Assembly (NCBI RefSeq): GCF_002127325.2
Contig: NC_035433.2
Location: 13,814,611-13,878,610, forward strand
DNA from: Helianthus annuus
Lineage: Eukaryota; Streptophyta; Magnoliopsida; Asterales; Asteraceae
DNA length: 64,000 nucleotides
Reading direction: 5' to 3'
Numbering within the stretch: the stretch's first letter is position 1; each line of letters starts with the position of its first letter. Below are positions 1-8,227 of the stretch, piece by piece. A program made the position numbers and the translations under genes. The notes under the pieces were generated by a model. The model was not told where the DNA came from, did no database searches, and worked only from the letters and a program-made list of their open reading frames with translations.

Positions 1-3000
1 GGATCATTCGCCTTGTGTCCTCACGATTAAAAAAGCTGCTGCCACTAAACGCCAGCCTTTTAAATTCGCGAACTTTTTGGTTCACAAACCTGAATTTCTT
101 AACATTGTAAAGAATGGTTGGGAGATGAATGTTAATGGGGTTCACCAGTTCCGAGTTGTGAAAAAGCTGAAATGCCTAAAGAGTCCGTTGCGTGCTTTAT
201 TATTTAATCAGGGTAATCTTCATAAAAAGGTGGCTGACTTAAGGGATAATCTTGATGACATTCAGACTAAGATTGATAAGGATCCAATGAATGCTGATTT
301 GCGCACCATCGAGACAAAATTAAATGCTGAGTTACAGGTTGCTTCTCTTGATGAGGAAAGATTCTTGAAACAAAAGTCTAAGATGGAGTGGCTGAAAGCG
401 GGTGACTCAAACACTGCTTTTTTTCATGCTGCTGTGAAAGGTAGGAACCATCGAAGCAGAATTCAAATGGTTACGGATGTGAATGGCGAGGTGTATGAAG
501 GTGATTCGGTTCAGCTTGCTTTTGTGAATCATTATGAAGTTTTTTTGGGGAGCCAAGACGAGCTTACTATGAACCCTACTCCTGATTTATTCACTAAGTG
601 TGTAAACCCCGCTGATGCTGAACACATGATCCGGTCGGTTAGTATAGATGAGGTGAAGAAAGCTATGTTCTCTATTGGTAATGACAAGGCCCCAGGCCCG
701 GATGGCTTTACGGCTGCGTTTTTTAAAGTTGCATGGCCGATTGTAGGGAATGATGTTTCGCTAGCAGTTGTTGATTTCTTCAACACAGGTAAATTGCTTG
801 GCCAACTTAATCACACACTTATTGCTCTTGTTCCGAAGAAGCTTTCTCCGCAAGCAGTTACAGATTATCGGCCTATAGCTTGTTGTAATGTCTTGTTCAA
901 GTGTGTCAGTAAAATTATTGTGGACAGAATAAAGGATGTACTTCATCAAGTTGTGAGTATCAATCAGTCTGCTTTTGTTCCGGGTAGGAAAATTACTGAC
1001 AACATCCTCCTTACCCAAGAACTTATGCATAATTATCATCGTAATTCAGGCCCCCCTCGATGTGCGTTTAAAGTGGATATTCAGAAAGCTTATGATACGG
1101 TTGATTGGTGTTTCTTGAAAAATGTTTTGCTTGGTTTTGGCTTTAAATCAAGGATGGTGGAATGGATCATGATGTGTGTTTCGACCACTACCTTCTCGTT
1201 ATGTGTTAATGGGAATGTGTATGGTTATTTCAAGGGTAAGCGGGGTCTTCGCCAGGGTGACCCTCTTTCTCCGTACCTCTTTACGCTTGTAATGGAAATT
1301 CTGACATGCATTCTTCAGCGGGCTACTCGTCTTGACAACTCTTTCAGATTCCATAATAGGTGTGAGAAGCAGCGTATTATTAACTTGTGTTTTGCGGATG
1401 ACTTGTTCTTATTTGCTAGAGGGGATATTAATTCGGTTCAGTGTATTATGAATTCTCTCTCAAATTTTACGAACATGTCCGGTTTGGTGCCTAGCATTCA
1501 AAAAAGCACGGGGTTCTTTTGCAATGTGCCAGATCATGTCAAAAATCATATATTGAGCTTCTTGCCTTTTGTTGAAGGTTCGTTACCGGTTAAGTATTTG
1601 GGAGTCCCTCTCATTTCTTCAGGCCTTGTGTACAAAGATTGTAGTGTGCTTATTGAAAAATTGGACCAACGGATCTCTAACTGGAAGAATAAGCTTCTAT
1701 CCTTTGCGGGCAGGTTACAATTTATTATTTCTGTTCTCTCTTCCATGCATATCTACTGGTCTTCGGTATTTATTCTTCCTGTTCGTATTACTCTTGAGCT
1801 GGAAGCTAGAATGCGAAACTTTCTGTGGTCGTCTGATGGTTCTTTCCATAAGGGTAAGGCTAAAGTTTCTTGGAATGCTATTTGTGTCCCGAAGTATGAA
1901 GGGGGGCTTGGTATTCGCAGAATTGGAGATGTTAATAAAGCCCTCATATCCTCTCACATCTGGAGTATCCTAGTGAAACGTGATTCTCTTTGGGTGGCGT
2001 GGGTTCATTCGTACCGGCTTAAAGGAAATAGCTTTTGGAATTGTAAGTTGGCGGCGAATAGTTGTTGGAGTTGGCGGAAAATCTTACAGCTGAGACCGTA
2101 TATGAGACAGTATGTTTGGTCCAAGCTCGGTAATGGAAGAAGCACGTCAGCCTGGTTTGATATCTGGAGTCAGTTGGGGCCGCTGAGTAATTTTTTGACT
2201 CCTAGAACTATATTTAATGCAGGGTTCTCTCTTAACAGTTCGGTTCAGGAGATTCAAGTCGATGGGATTTGGGGTTGGCCAACGGCGTGGAGGGATATGT
2301 TTCCAGTCTTAATTCAACTGGATAATATTCGTTTGATACCTAATTCTCCTGATCGTCTAATGTGGAAAGATGGTAATGATTTAGTTGAGCATTCTTCATC
2401 CCAGGTTTGGCATTCGATTAGGCGTCGAGCTGAAGAGGTTGATTGGGTTAAATTTGTTTGGTTCCCTCAGTGCATTCCCAAGCATGCTTTTTTCATGTGG
2501 CTTGTCATGCGTCGTAAACTTTTGACACAAGATAAGATTCTTCAATGGGATTTCGCGAGAAGGAAGAACATGAATATGATGTGCTGTCTCTTGTGCTATG
2601 CTAATGTTGATTCTCACGACCATCTGTTCTTTGATTGCAATTATGCTACTCAAGTTTGGATCAAGGTTCGTGATAAAGGAGGGATGAGCTCAGTTGGTCC
2701 TGATTGGAACGCTATTATTGATTGGTTGGGGGCTAGGGCTAATTCTAAGTCAGCGATTAACTTTATTAGCAGGCTCCTAGTTGCTGCGGCTGTATACTTC
2801 GTTTGGCAGGAGCGGAATGCTAGGCTTTTCAAAAACCAGACGAGACCACCAGATGCGTTGGCCAACCTAATCTTGCAAACAGTTCGATATAAGCTAGTTG
2901 GTGTCAAGTTTAAGGAGTGTCAAAGGGTGCGAAGACTTTTGGAAGCTTGGGAAATCTACAACAACTTGGACGATAAAGGTGGCTGACCTGATTTGTTTTT

Positions 3001-3184
3001 GCTCTAGATGTTAGTCTAGTTGGGTTGTATATTGTAGTCCTTGGTTGTTTTTTATTGGTTTTTGGTGTACTCTCATGGGGGGATGTCCCATGTTTGAACT
3101 AGTATGGGTTTCTCCATACTACTTGTTTTTTATTGGTTGTTGATATATAAAATCACCGGGGTAACCCTTTACCCAAAAAAAAAA
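1..3184 (+). mobile_element. L1-type LINE, 3' part (left end outside window)
   Basis: The element enters the window already inside ORF2, at the end of its endonuclease domain, and runs through ORF2 and a ~170 bp 3' UTR to the tail hairpin at 3155-3174 and poly(A) from 3175. The UTR holds the family signature of a 'catggggg..tcccatg' motif and 'ttgaactagt' upstream of the tail. It is the first of three LINE tails in series. Lineage (plant L1, with zf-RVT at the ORF2 end) is clear from the protein; the 5' end, TSD and ORF1 cannot be judged from this window. Confidence 0.93.
2..2986 (+). CDS. LINE ORF2 protein, C-terminal 994 codons (reverse transcriptase, zf-RVT)
   Basis: This is the retrotransposition polymerase that copies LINE RNA at a nicked genomic target. 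The frame is open from base 2, so the TTG at 77 is not a real start. The first residues, DHSPCV, are the end of the endonuclease SDH motif, followed by the usual KRQPFKFANF stretch. The reverse transcriptase lies in the middle: a KAPGPDG motif near 700, RQGDPLSPYLF near 1250 and the catalytic FADD at 1391-1402. A Cys/His zf-RVT domain (WFPQCIPKHAF, then CCLLC and HDHLFFDC) lies at about 2455-2680. There is no stop or frameshift in 2.98 kb, so this copy is young or under recent constraint. The endonuclease N-terminus is outside the window, so whether it is functional is unknown. Confidence 0.93.
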   Translation, partial: DHSPCVLTIKKAAATKRQPFKFANFLVHKPEFLNIVKNGWEMNVNGVHQFRVVKKLKCLKSPLRALLFNQGNLHKKVADLRDNLDDIQTKIDKDPMNADLRTIETKLNAELQVASLDEERFLKQKSKMEWLKAGDSNTAFFHAAVKGRNHRSRIQMVTDVNGEVYEGDSVQLAFVNHYEVFLGSQDELTMNPTPDLFTKCVNPADAEHMIRSVSIDEVKKAMFSIGNDKAPGPDGFTAAFFKVAWPIVGNDVSLAVVDFFNTGKLLGQLNHTLIALVPKKLSPQAVTDYRPIACCNVLFKCVSKIIVDRIKDVLHQVVSINQSAFVPGRKITDNILLTQELMHNYHRNSGPPRCAFKVDIQKAYDTVDWCFLKNVLLGFGFKSRMVEWIMMCVSTTTFSLCVNGNVYGYFKGKRGLRQGDPLSPYLFTLVMEILTCILQRATRLDNSFRFHNRCEKQRIINLCFADDLFLFARGDINSVQCIMNSLSNFTNMSGLVPSIQKSTGFFCNVPDHVKNHILSFLPFVEGSLPVKYLGVPLISSGLVYKDCSVLIEKLDQRISNWKNKLLSFAGRLQFIISVLSSMHIYWSSVFILPVRITLELEARMRNFLWSSDGSFHKGKAKVSWNAICVPKYEGGLGIRRIGDVNKALISSHIWSILVKRDSLWVAWVHSYRLKGNSFWNCKLAANSCWSWRKILQLRPYMRQYVWSKLGNGRSTSAWFDIWSQLGPLSNFLTPRTIFNAGFSLNSSVQEIQVDGIWGWPTAWRDMFPVLIQLDNIRLIPNSPDRLMWKDGNDLVEHSSSQVWHSIRRRAEEVDWVKFVWFPQCIPKHAFFMWLVMRRKLLTQDKILQWDFARRKNMNMMCCLLCYANVDSHDHLFFDCNYATQVWIKVRDKGGMSSVGPDWNAIIDWLGARANSKSAINFISRLLVAAAVYFVWQERNARLFKNQTRPPDALANLILQTVRYKLVGVKFKECQRVRRLLEAWEIYNNLDDKGG

Positions 3185-4306
3185 GTCTCTTGGAATGCTA
3201 TCTGTGTTCCTAAGTATGAAGGGGGGCTAGGTATTCGCAGGATTGGAGATGTTAATAAAGCTCTCATAACTTCTCACATCTGGAGTATCTTAGTGAAACG
3301 TGATTCTCTATGGGTGGCGTGGATTCATTCGTACCGGCTTAAAGGTAATAGTTTTTGGAATTGTAAGTTGGTGGCGAATAGTTGTTGGAGTTGGCGGAAA
3401 ATTTTACAACTGAGACCGTATGTTAGACAGTATGTTTGGTCCAATCTCGGTAATGGTAGATGCACATCAGCCTGGTTCGATATCTGGAGTCAGTTGGGGC
3501 CGCTGAGTAATTTTTTGACTCCTAGAACTATATCAAATGCAGGTTTTTCTCTTAACAATTCGGTTTAGGAGGTTTATGTCAATGGGACTTGGGGATGGCC
3601 AGTGGCGTGGAGGGACATGTTTCCAGTCTTAATACAACTGGATAGTATTCATTTGATGCCTAATACTCCGGATCGTCTAATGTGGAAAGATGGTAATGAT
3701 TTAGTTGAGCATTCTTCATCCCAGGTTTGGCATTCGATTAGGCGTCGAGCTGAAGAGGTGGATTGGGTTAAACTTGTTTGGTTCCCTCAGTGCATTCCTA
3801 AGCATGCTTTTCTTATGTGGCTTGTCATTTGTCGTAAACTTTTGACGCAAGACAAGATTCTCCAATGGGATTTCACGAGAAGAAAGAATATGAATATGAT
3901 GTGCTGTCTCTTGTGCTATGCTAATGTTGATGCTCACGACCATCTGTTTTTTGATTGCAATTATGCTACTCAAGTTTGGATCAAGATTCGTGATAAAGGA
4001 GGGATGAGCTCGGTGGGTCCGGCATGGAACGCTATTATTGACTGGTTGGGGGCTAGGGCTAATTCTAAGTCAGCAATTAACTTTATTAGCAGGCTCATAG
4101 TTGCTGCTGCTGTTTATTTCGTGTGGCAGGAGCGGAATGCTAGGCTATTCAGAAACCAGACAAGACCTCCAGATGCTTTGGCTAATTTAATTTTGCAAAC
4201 TGTTCAATATAAACTAATTGGAGTCAAGTTTAAGGAGTGCAACAGGGTGCGAAGACTATTGGAAGCTTGGGAAATCTACAACAACTTGGACGATAAAGGC
4301 GGCTGA
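3185..4306 (+). pseudogene. LINE ORF2 C-terminal fragment with one nonsense codon
   Basis: This is the end of a LINE ORF2 (thumb/connection region and zf-RVT), homologous to the same part of the ORF2 at 2-2986. It has no start of its own: the open frame that appears to begin at 3104 is read through the UTR and poly(A) of the upstream LINE. The frame is broken only by TAG at 3566-3568, where the intact copy has CAG, and then continues in the same frame to the stop at 4306. The zf-RVT residues (IPKHAF, CCLLC, HDHLFFDC) are kept. It is dead on arrival because it lacks endonuclease and RT. Confidence 0.9.
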
Positions 4307-4499
4307 CTTGCTTTGTTTTTGTTCTAGATTTTAGTCTAGTTGGTTCGGTTTTTGTAGTTCTTGGTTGCTTTTCTTGGTGTTTGGTGTACTCTCATGGGGG
4401 GTGTCCCATGTTTGAACTAGTGTAGGTTTCTCTACACTACTTGTTTTTATTGGTTGTTGATATATAAAATCACCGGGGTAACCCTTTACCCAAAAAAAA
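3185..4499 (+). mobile_element. 5'-truncated LINE inserted in the poly(A) of the preceding LINE
   Basis: Directly after the A-run at 3175-3184 the sequence restarts as a near-copy of 1863-3174 (same family; base differences are scattered). It carries its own tail hairpin at 4472-4491 and A8 at 4492-4499. The truncation point is inside ORF2, downstream of the RT domain. Any TSD would be made of A residues and cannot be told from the tail. Confidence 0.9.
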
Positions 4500-4607
4500 T
4501 ATATGGGGCATGTCCTGTATATGAACTAGTGTGGAATTCATCCTCACTACTTGTACTTATTTGCGGTTTATAATAGATTCACCGGGGTAACCCTTTACCC
4601 AAAAAAA
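4500..4607 (+). mobile_element. Very short 5'-truncated LINE/half-LINE tail
   Basis: About 108 bp match only the last part of the 3' UTR of the ORF1-only elements (compare 8099-8213 and 16130-16243): 'tatggggcatgtcctgtata', 'gaactagtgtgg', then the tail hairpin at 4581-4600 and A7. It follows directly on the A-run of the LINE before it, the third tail in series. The UTR matches the half-LINE family better than its LINE neighbours, so it is probably a truncated half-LINE. Confidence 0.85.
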
Positions 4608-5109
4608 CATGCTTAACTAAGTTTAGAAAACAGGTTTGGTATCAAAACAAACGGTTTTGATACCCACAAGTAGTTTGGTTACAAAATACGGAAGAATGCG
4701 CATTTTGGCCGAAACTACGACTCGTCACTGAGCCTTGATAACGTGGTAATCAGTAGGTATAGTCACTACGGACTATAACCATCGTGATCACGCTCACGTT
4801 ATGAAGTTCCAACGAACTTCGTGTTGACCATAGGCTGGTCAACGCAGAAAGTCAAACAAAGTTTGACTTTAGCACTAGGAAGCGATTAAAAGAACGAAAG
4901 AACACTTACGAAGGGTCCCCGAAAGCTAAACTTGATCCAGGAGCTCAGGTATGAAGCAATGGCATCAACTTAGAGCTCTTTGATCAGTTTTGTGGGTTTT
5001 AACACAAATGGGGGGGGGGGTATTTATAGGAAAAGCAAAACCGTTAGGATCGTTTCGTGAATATCGTGTCACGATCTTATGCGTACACTTGTCAAGATGT
5101 TGTGGTGGC
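4608..5109 (-). repeat. Ty3/gypsy LTR fragment (minus), TATA and hairpin leader
   Basis: There is no gene here. Read on the minus strand, a TATAAATA box lies at 5028-5021, next to an 11-G run on the plus strand (5010-5020). Downstream of it are four perfect stem-loops: 4848-4870 (10 bp stem, AAA loop), 4823-4843 (7 bp), 4803-4820 (7 bp) and 4758-4777 (7 bp, enclosed by an 8 bp outer stem 4738-4745/4795-4802). The LTR resumes at 8228, beyond the ORF1-only LINE. Membership of one LTR with 8228-9928 and 11180-11217 is inferred from orientation and context. Confidence 0.6.
5094..5109. repeat. 16 bp target-site duplication, left copy
   Basis: AAGATGTTGTGGTGGC occurs here and again at 8212-8227, exactly bracketing the ORF1-only LINE. 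This proves that the element entered as one unit by target-primed reverse transcription. The first one or two A residues may belong to the poly(A). Confidence 0.95.
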
Positions 5110-6849
5110 AATTAAATATTAATTAATTTATGAACGGATGGAGGTTCTCTGGGCGAATAGGGCGATCTGGTTGTTCCTGTGAATTCAGTCTTCGTTTCAA
5201 TCAAATCCTGGTTCTGATCGATCTTGCTTGCATCTAGGGAGTACCTGATTAAGCTCCTTAGCTTCTAATCGTTTGAAATCAGGCTAGGGTTCTTGCGAGT
5301 AGAGGATTTCAGTCTTTTTCGTTCGTTCAACTTAGCTTTTGATTTCCGATTTCGCGTTTAAGGTTCCAGCTTTTCTATTTCGTTAATTGATTGCTTTTAG
5401 TTGTTGAGTTTAGAGTTCCGATTGGATTCTGGTTGGATTTTGATCGATTTTCACCTTGACGGCGGCTAGGGTTTTGATCGATTTCAATTGTTGGTTTCGG
5501 CTAGGGTTTGTCACGGCTTCCTTTGTTTCAGCCGGCATTCCTTTTTGCTGAATCTCTGTTGACGGCAACTAGGGTTTTTCCGATTTGGCAATCCATTGTT
5601 CAACGGTAATTCAGGGTTTATCAATATTAAGGGATGATCTTAATTGTTCGGGTGGAAACCAACAAGATATTCGTGGGAAGCCGCGATTTTCGTTTGAAGA
5701 AATTGCTGCACGGTTTCTTGATGTTGATGGGAACACTTTGCAGCCAAAGCGTGGTGTAATGATTGGAACACAAAGTGACCCTAAGTCTTCGAATATCATT
5801 GATGATCTCACCAAGGCCACAGTTCCGGTTCGTTTGGAAAAACGGGATGTTGATAAGTCTGACAATTTTTGGGATTACCCTACCAAGTACACGCCAAAAT
5901 CAGACCTCTTTGGTAAAACACGATCTTCGGGCATGCAGATCCTGTGTCCTTCGCTCACATTGTAAAGAACACAAAGGAGAAGGTTAAAGTGAACTTCCGG
6001 GCGATGGAATCTGCCGAGAAAGTTGATGGGGCTGATGTTGTTATCCCATTGTCGTCGGTTCAACAAGTTACTGATAGGTATGCTAACACTTTATTTGGGT
6101 ATTTTCTGGGTAAACGGTTGGCATTTCCCGTGGTCGATTACTTTGCTAAAAACAACTGGGCTAAATATGGTCTTTCCCGGCTCATGATGAATGCAAACAG
6201 GTTATTTCTCTTTAAGTTTACTACAAAGGAAGGGATGAATCAATTGCTTGAGGATGGGCCTTGGCTAATCAGAAGTGTTCCCATAATTTTAAAGGAGTGG
6301 TCGCCCTCTATCAAGATGGAAAAAGAGGACATTACAGCAGTTCCAGTTTGGGTCAAGATGCATGATGTGCCGTTATCGGCATTTACCGAGGATGGGCTTA
6401 GTTTAATTGCCTCTATGATTGGGATACCTAAGATGTTGGATACGTATACTGCCTCGATGTGTGCAGAATCTTGGGGAAGGAGCAGCTATGCTAGAGCGCT
6501 TATTGAAGTGCAAGCGGGAGCTGAGTTAAAAAAGAGTGTTACTGTTGCTATCCCATCTATGGATGGTAGTGGGTTTTCTAAGGTGGAGGTCAAGATTGAA
6601 TATGATTGGGAGCCTCTAAGGTGCTCCTCGTGCTGTGTGTTTGGTCATGATGACAGCTCGTGCCCAAAGAACCCTCAGGTAACTTCTAGTGGGGATACTA
6701 AAAAGAAGAATGATGAGTTTCAGGTTGTAGAGGGCAAGAAGAAGAAAGTGAACAACCAAGGCATCCATATGAAAAATCTAAAGCCTAAAGTAGTTTACAG
6801 GCCAGTTGTTAACCCTAAGCCAAAATTGTCTTCTAAGAGTTCGTTGCAG

Positions 6850-6859
6850 AACAAGGTTT
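6850..6859. repeat. 10 bp target-site duplication of the nested LINE (second copy 7690-7699)
   Basis: AACAAGGTTT at 6850-6859 is repeated at 7690-7699 directly after the nested LINE poly(A). Joining the two sides restores the ORF1 reading seen at 15715-15735 of the intact copy (..NQVSTSNPFD), which confirms the insertion. Confidence 0.93.
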
Positions 6860-7689
6860 TGGTCATTGGAGGTTTGGAATGTGCTTAGATTTCGTGCGAC
6901 TCTTGTGCCGTGGGTTAATGGAGTTTGGTTTGCTCAATGTATCCCTAGACACTCGTTCCACTTATGGTTGGTGATAAAAAATAAGCTTAAAACCCAAGAC
7001 AGGTTGGCTGTATGGGAAGTAGGAAGCGCGACGAACTTGAACCTCATGTGTTGCCCCTTGTGCAGAAATGATCGTGACTCTAGAGATCACTTGTTTTTTC
7101 AGTGTTCGTTCTCCGCAACAGTTTGGCAGAATATTAAACAGATGGGGTCGTTGGATCAGGTTGATGATACTTGGCAATCCGTTATGGATTGGATGCTTCT
7201 TCATGCGTCGTCGAAGAAGGTGGAGCATATTGTTAGCAAGTTGATCATTGCGGCGACTACTTATTTTATATGGCTTGAGAGGAACAAATGCTTGTTTTCA
7301 AATGATCGGGCCAAAGTTGAAGCTGTGGTTGGTAGAATTAAGAAAACAGTCAGGCTACGACTTATGGGGTTTGAATTTAAAGGTGATGCCAAAGTTGACA
7401 GGATGTTAAGGAATTGGGAGATCACTGCAAGTGAACAGGAGGAAGACCCGGGTTAGCGGCTAGCTTTCGGGTGGTGTCTTTTCTCGAGTGGGTGGCTCGT
7501 GGCTTTGTTTGTTTTTTTGGGCTTTTAGTGTTAGTTTTTGACATTGTGTTTGTCTTGGGTTGTGTTTTTTCTTAGTTGTTTCCTAGGCTTCGGTTTGTGA
7601 AGCCTAGTTGGTATGTCACTCTGGCATACCCTTGTACTTTTTTGAGTTATTTATAAAATTCACCTGGGGTAACCCATTACCCAAAAAAA
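6860..7689 (+). mobile_element. 5'-truncated LINE nested in ORF1 of the half-LINE
   Basis: An 830 bp insertion carries the last ~195 codons of a LINE ORF2, a 3' UTR and a variant tail (ACCTGGGGTAACCCATTACCC, 7662-7682). The two changes fall outside the 6 bp stem, so the hairpin is preserved. It is closest in protein to the ORF2 at 48332-52003 (HSFHLWLVIKNKLKTQDRL), a different subfamily from 1-4499. Confidence 0.92.
6866..7456 (+). pseudogene. LINE ORF2 C-terminal fragment (zf-RVT)
   Basis: An open frame with no start of its own encodes the ORF2 end: WFAQCIPRHSFHLW, the Cys/His pair CCPLC and RDHLFFQC, the ATTYFIWLERN segment and the terminal ..EEDPG. There are no stops. It lacks endonuclease and RT, so it is inert. 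The open frame upstream to 6806 belongs to host ORF1 in another frame and is accidental. Confidence 0.9.
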
Positions 7690-7912
7690 AACAAGGTTTC
7701 AACGTCTAATCCGTTTGATATTCTGAAGGATGATACTGGTAATCAGGGGGATACCACTGTCAGTCGAGTGGAGAAGAAACCGTCGAGTGACAGGCAGGAA
7801 TCGGATGAGGAGGTTGAAGAAGTCTACAATGAAACTAGTGCTTTTATGACATCGGGTACTCATCCTTTTTCTTCGAAAGCAGGGGCAAGCACCTCTTCTA
7901 CCAAGTTATCTA

Positions 7913-7987
7913 ATGGATAGGCTGTCCGCTTTTCGTTTGAAGGGGCTGCGGTTTTGTGGCTACTTTATTTTTGATGATGGTGGTTGA
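7913..7987 (+). other. 24-codon ORF2 scar overlapping the ORF1 stop (half-LINE copy 1)
   Basis: ATG at 7913 overlaps the ORF1 stop (ATGGATAG). The reading goes MDRLSAFRLKG.. and ends ..FIFDDGG with TGA at 7985-7987. The start matches the ORF2 start of full LINEs (M-D/G-S) and the end matches the ORF2 C-terminus (..EDDGG, 23070-23085). It is read as the fused ends of a deleted ORF2. Whether it is translated is unknown. Confidence 0.6.
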
Positions 7988-8211
7988 GGATATGTTTTTT
8001 GTGTTTTTGCATTGTTTTGTCGACTAGATGTCTTGTCATGATGTATAGTAGACTAGGTTTTGGGGTGTCATAGGTTTTTGGTTTTGTTTTGTTTTACATA
8101 TATGGGGCATGTCCTGTATATGAACTAGTGTGGAACACATCCTCACTACATGTACTTAATTGCGGTTGCATTTTAATAGAATCACCGGGGTAACCCTTTA
8201 CCCAAAAAAAA

Positions 8212-8227
8212 AAGATGTTGTGGTGGC
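8212..8227. repeat. 16 bp target-site duplication, right copy
   Basis: This is the second copy of AAGATGTTGTGGTGGC (see 5094-5109), directly after the poly(A) of the half-LINE. Confidence 0.95.

Larger units (their letters stand above)
5631..7920 (+). pseudogene. LINE ORF1 (DUF4283-like, CCHC knuckle), decayed and interrupted
   Basis: This is an RNA-binding ORF1 protein. It is homologous to the intact ORF1 at 14502-15959, whose start ATGGATGAT corresponds here to AGGGATGAT at 5631, so the start codon is lost. A single-base indel near 5915-5932 shifts the frame before the VSFAHIVKNTKEKV stretch. The DUF4283-like domain (about 6000-6600, with LGKRLAFPVVDYF and WGRSSYARAL) and the knuckle CSSCCVFGHDDSSC at about 6620-6660 are well kept. 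At 6859 the frame is interrupted by the nested LINE and it resumes at 7700 with the acidic C-terminus, ending ..KLSNG at TAG 7918-7920. Confidence 0.88.
5110..8211 (+). mobile_element. ORF1-only LINE ('half-LINE'), copy 1, full length, with nested LINE
   Basis: Bracketed by the 16 bp TSD, this insertion has a ~520 bp 5' UTR rich in TAGGGTTT motifs, a decayed ORF1, the ORF2 scar and a 3' UTR ending in the tail hairpin at 8184-8203 with poly(A). Without the 840 bp added by the nested LINE (6860-7689 plus one 10 bp TSD copy) its length is ~2.26 kb, the same as the two other copies. No ORF2 was ever present between ORF1 and the UTR, so the element must be moved by an ORF2 supplied in trans. Confidence 0.88.

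Noticed and set aside
77..79. Start of the first ORF2 at 77
   Set aside because: It is a TTG inside an open frame that continues to base 2, with endonuclease residues upstream.
532..1039. Antisense open frames across the LINE RT (and similar ones in other ORF2 copies)
   Set aside because: They lie opposite well-conserved RT codons, have no recognisable domain and recur only because the sense strand is conserved.
5585..5630. Start of the ORF1 of half-LINE copy 1 at 5585 (TTG)
   Set aside because: Alignment with 14502 places the true start at 5631, where ATG has become AGG; the upstream reading is 5' UTR.
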